A stretch of DNA of 5,705 nt from Bacillota bacterium (GTDB lineage: Bacteria; Bacillota; Desulfitobacteriia; Desulfitobacteriales; JAJXUE01), in NCBI GenBank assembly GCA_021786555.1, contig JAJYNB010000337.1, positions 1 to 5,705 of the forward strand, written 5' to 3'. The notes beneath the pieces are model-generated. The model had not been told where the DNA came from. It did not search any database and saw nothing but the letters and a program-made list of their open reading frames with translations. Shown in pieces: positions 4,514-5,705 of this stretch. Position 1 is the stretch's first letter. Every line of letters starts with the position of its first letter. Position numbers and translations under genes: made by a program.

Positions 4514-5705
4514 TTAAGCTGTTTGCCTTTTGCGTTGTTCGGCTATTTTCTCGGCTTCTTCGGCGAAGGCACCGATGACACCGATGTCACGGTAGTGGAT
4601 TATAACCTTCTGCTCCGACGTTCTTGAGTATCGTTCAGCCCGTTCTCCGATCTCAATCTTCTCTATGAAGAGGTTGAGCAGCTCGCCGCTTAGCTCATTA
4701 ATCTCTGTATACCTTTTCGCCTTATCGATGAACCGGGTGACGTTGGCGATGGAGTTTTGCAGTTCCTCAATGCGCTCCGCCGCTTTAGGGATTCGCTCTT
4801 TCAGATTTTTTTGCTCTGCGTTGTAATCGCCGGACAGCATTCTGAACTGCTCGTTGGTTACTTTGCCAAGCACATTATCCTCATATAAGCGCTTGAATAA
4901 GGCGCTGAGCTCGGTGTCCCTGCGGCGCATCAATTCCAGTTCCCTTTGGAGCCGTTCAATCTCACGCCGGGTTTCAGCGTTGTTTTTCCGGTTGATGTAC
5001 TGTATGAATAACACCTCCTGCTGCCGCGCGAAGTGAGTTACTCTGAGCAAGTCATCCAGAACAATTGCCGCCAGATGAATCTCCCGAAGATAATGCCCGC
5101 TGCACTCTTCCTTGCCGAACTTCTTGTAAGTGGAACACATGAAGTTGTTTTTTACGGCGTCCATGGTATGCGCTCGGTGGAGAACCATCGTTCCTCCACA
5201 GTCGGCACAGCGGACTAAACCAGAGAACATATTCTGCTCTGCCATGTTTGCTCTGCGCCGTTTGTGAGTCCTGATATCCTGAACGATGTCCCAAGTTTCT
5301 TTCGTAACCAATGGTTCATGGGTGTTCTCGAACCGAAGCTGCTCGGACTCAGGTCGATAAATGCGCTTTTTGTTCTTGTAGGAAACGGTGGTAGATTTCA
5401 GGCTGATAGTGTGTCCGAGATAGACCTCATCTTCGAGGATTCCGGCAACGGTCTTTTGACACCAGTTGTATGGTCGGGTAACATCCACATTGCTTAAGAG
5501 CGCATCCGTTTTGCTGTAGTAGTAATTGCCGGGAGTAAGGACTTTCTCGTTTTTCAGGAGTTTCGCAATTTGCGAGGGACCTTTACCGCCGACGCAGAGG
5601 TTGAAAATCCTTTGTACAATTGGCGCCGTATCCTCGTCGGGAACAATCTTTTTCTTCGGATTGTTCTCATCCTTTTTGTAGCCGTAGGGCGCTCTTGTGG
5701 CAACT
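4514..5705 (-). CDS. Large serine recombinase, TndX/TnpX-like, N-terminus outside the window (5' partial)
   Basis: The minus-strand frame is open from base 5704 to the TAA at 4516-4514, giving 396 visible residues; the GTG at 5488 is an internal Val codon. These enzymes integrate and excise mobile elements by a Ser-linked double-strand exchange between att sites. The recombinase domain begins with RAPYGYKKD (visible residues 4-12), continues VPDEDTAPIVQRIFNL and runs through a typical LGH...ITKETW-like stretch (here YLGH, LVTKETW). A zinc ribbon follows (C166-x2-C169, C190-x10-C201), then a long charged coiled coil (about 242-320), then a tail like DUF4368 (LFIEKIEIGERA, then EQKVIIHYRDIGVIG). 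This order matches conjugative or mobilisable element recombinases of Clostridia. The N-terminal resolvase domain with the catalytic Ser, about 140-160 residues, lies beyond the right edge. A spot count (5281-5340, 28 of 60 GC) is lower than in pepA or GH18 lines (40 and 38 of 60), consistent with acquired DNA. Confidence 0.93.
   Translation of the reverse strand, partial: VATRAPYGYKKDENNPKKKIVPDEDTAPIVQRIFNLCVGGKGPSQIAKLLKNEKVLTPGNYYYSKTDALLSNVDVTRPYNWCQKTVAGILEDEVYLGHTISLKSTTVSYKNKKRIYRPESEQLRFENTHEPLVTKETWDIVQDIRTHKRRRANMAEQNMFSGLVRCADCGGTMVLHRAHTMDAVKNNFMCSTYKKFGKEECSGHYLREIHLAAIVLDDLLRVTHFARQQEVLFIQYINRKNNAETRREIERLQRELELMRRRDTELSALFKRLYEDNVLGKVTNEQFRMLSGDYNAEQKNLKERIPKAAERIEELQNSIANVTRFIDKAKRYTEINELSGELLNLFIEKIEIGERAERYSRTSEQKVIIHYRDIGVIGAFAEEAEKIAEQRKRQTA

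Noticed and set aside
5486..5488. Recombinase start at 5488 (324-residue protein)
   Set aside because: The frame continues without a stop to the window edge and the upstream 72 residues carry conserved recombinase-domain sequence (RAPYGYKKD, IVQRIFNL), so this is an internal Val.

Overview
The window looks like a chromosomal segment of a spore-forming, Gram-positive Clostridia-type bacterium, possibly a Peptococcaceae relative (Desulfotomaculum/Pelotomaculum-like). The grounds are the strong GGGGGAG/GGAGTG-type ribosome binding sites, GTG starts, a TagO/WecA-type lipid-carrier glycosyltransferase, a YaaH/SleL-like GH18 glycosidase and a clostridial-type large serine recombinase with a DUF4368-like tail. 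The assignment is an inference; no taxonomic marker is present.

Layout, left to right. (1) 1-268 (+): C-terminal end of an ABC exporter ATPase, cut by the window edge. (2) 269-427: leader region with one short perfect hairpin. (3) 428-1906 (+): leucyl aminopeptidase (PepA, M17), complete, all metal and catalytic residues present. (4) 1907-2052: spacer with a plausible extended -10 promoter. (5) 2053-3090 (+): polytopic UDP-GlcNAc (or related sugar) : undecaprenyl-phosphate sugar-1-phosphate transferase, complete. (6) 3091-3356: non-coding, with three consecutive perfect hairpins (3095-3190) resembling IS200/IS605-type palindromic ends, then a classical intrinsic terminator (3259-3291). (7) 3357-4349 (+): GH18 glycosidase, complete, with no LysM and no signal peptide. 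(8) 4350-4513: non-coding, with three further hairpins. (9) 4514-5705 (-): large serine recombinase, convergent with the GH18 gene, missing its N-terminal catalytic domain only because the window ends.

The first four genes run in one direction but are separated by 150-270 bases with their own signals, so they look like individual units rather than a tight operon. Two act on the cell wall (lipid-linked sugar synthesis; GlcNAc-polymer hydrolysis), and PepA is a housekeeping peptidase. The recombinase is probably the edge of an integrated element lying to the right, with the chromosome-element junction probably somewhere in 4350-4513. I found no clearly new multi-gene system. The most interesting parts are the two hairpin-rich intergenic regions and the possible element junction.
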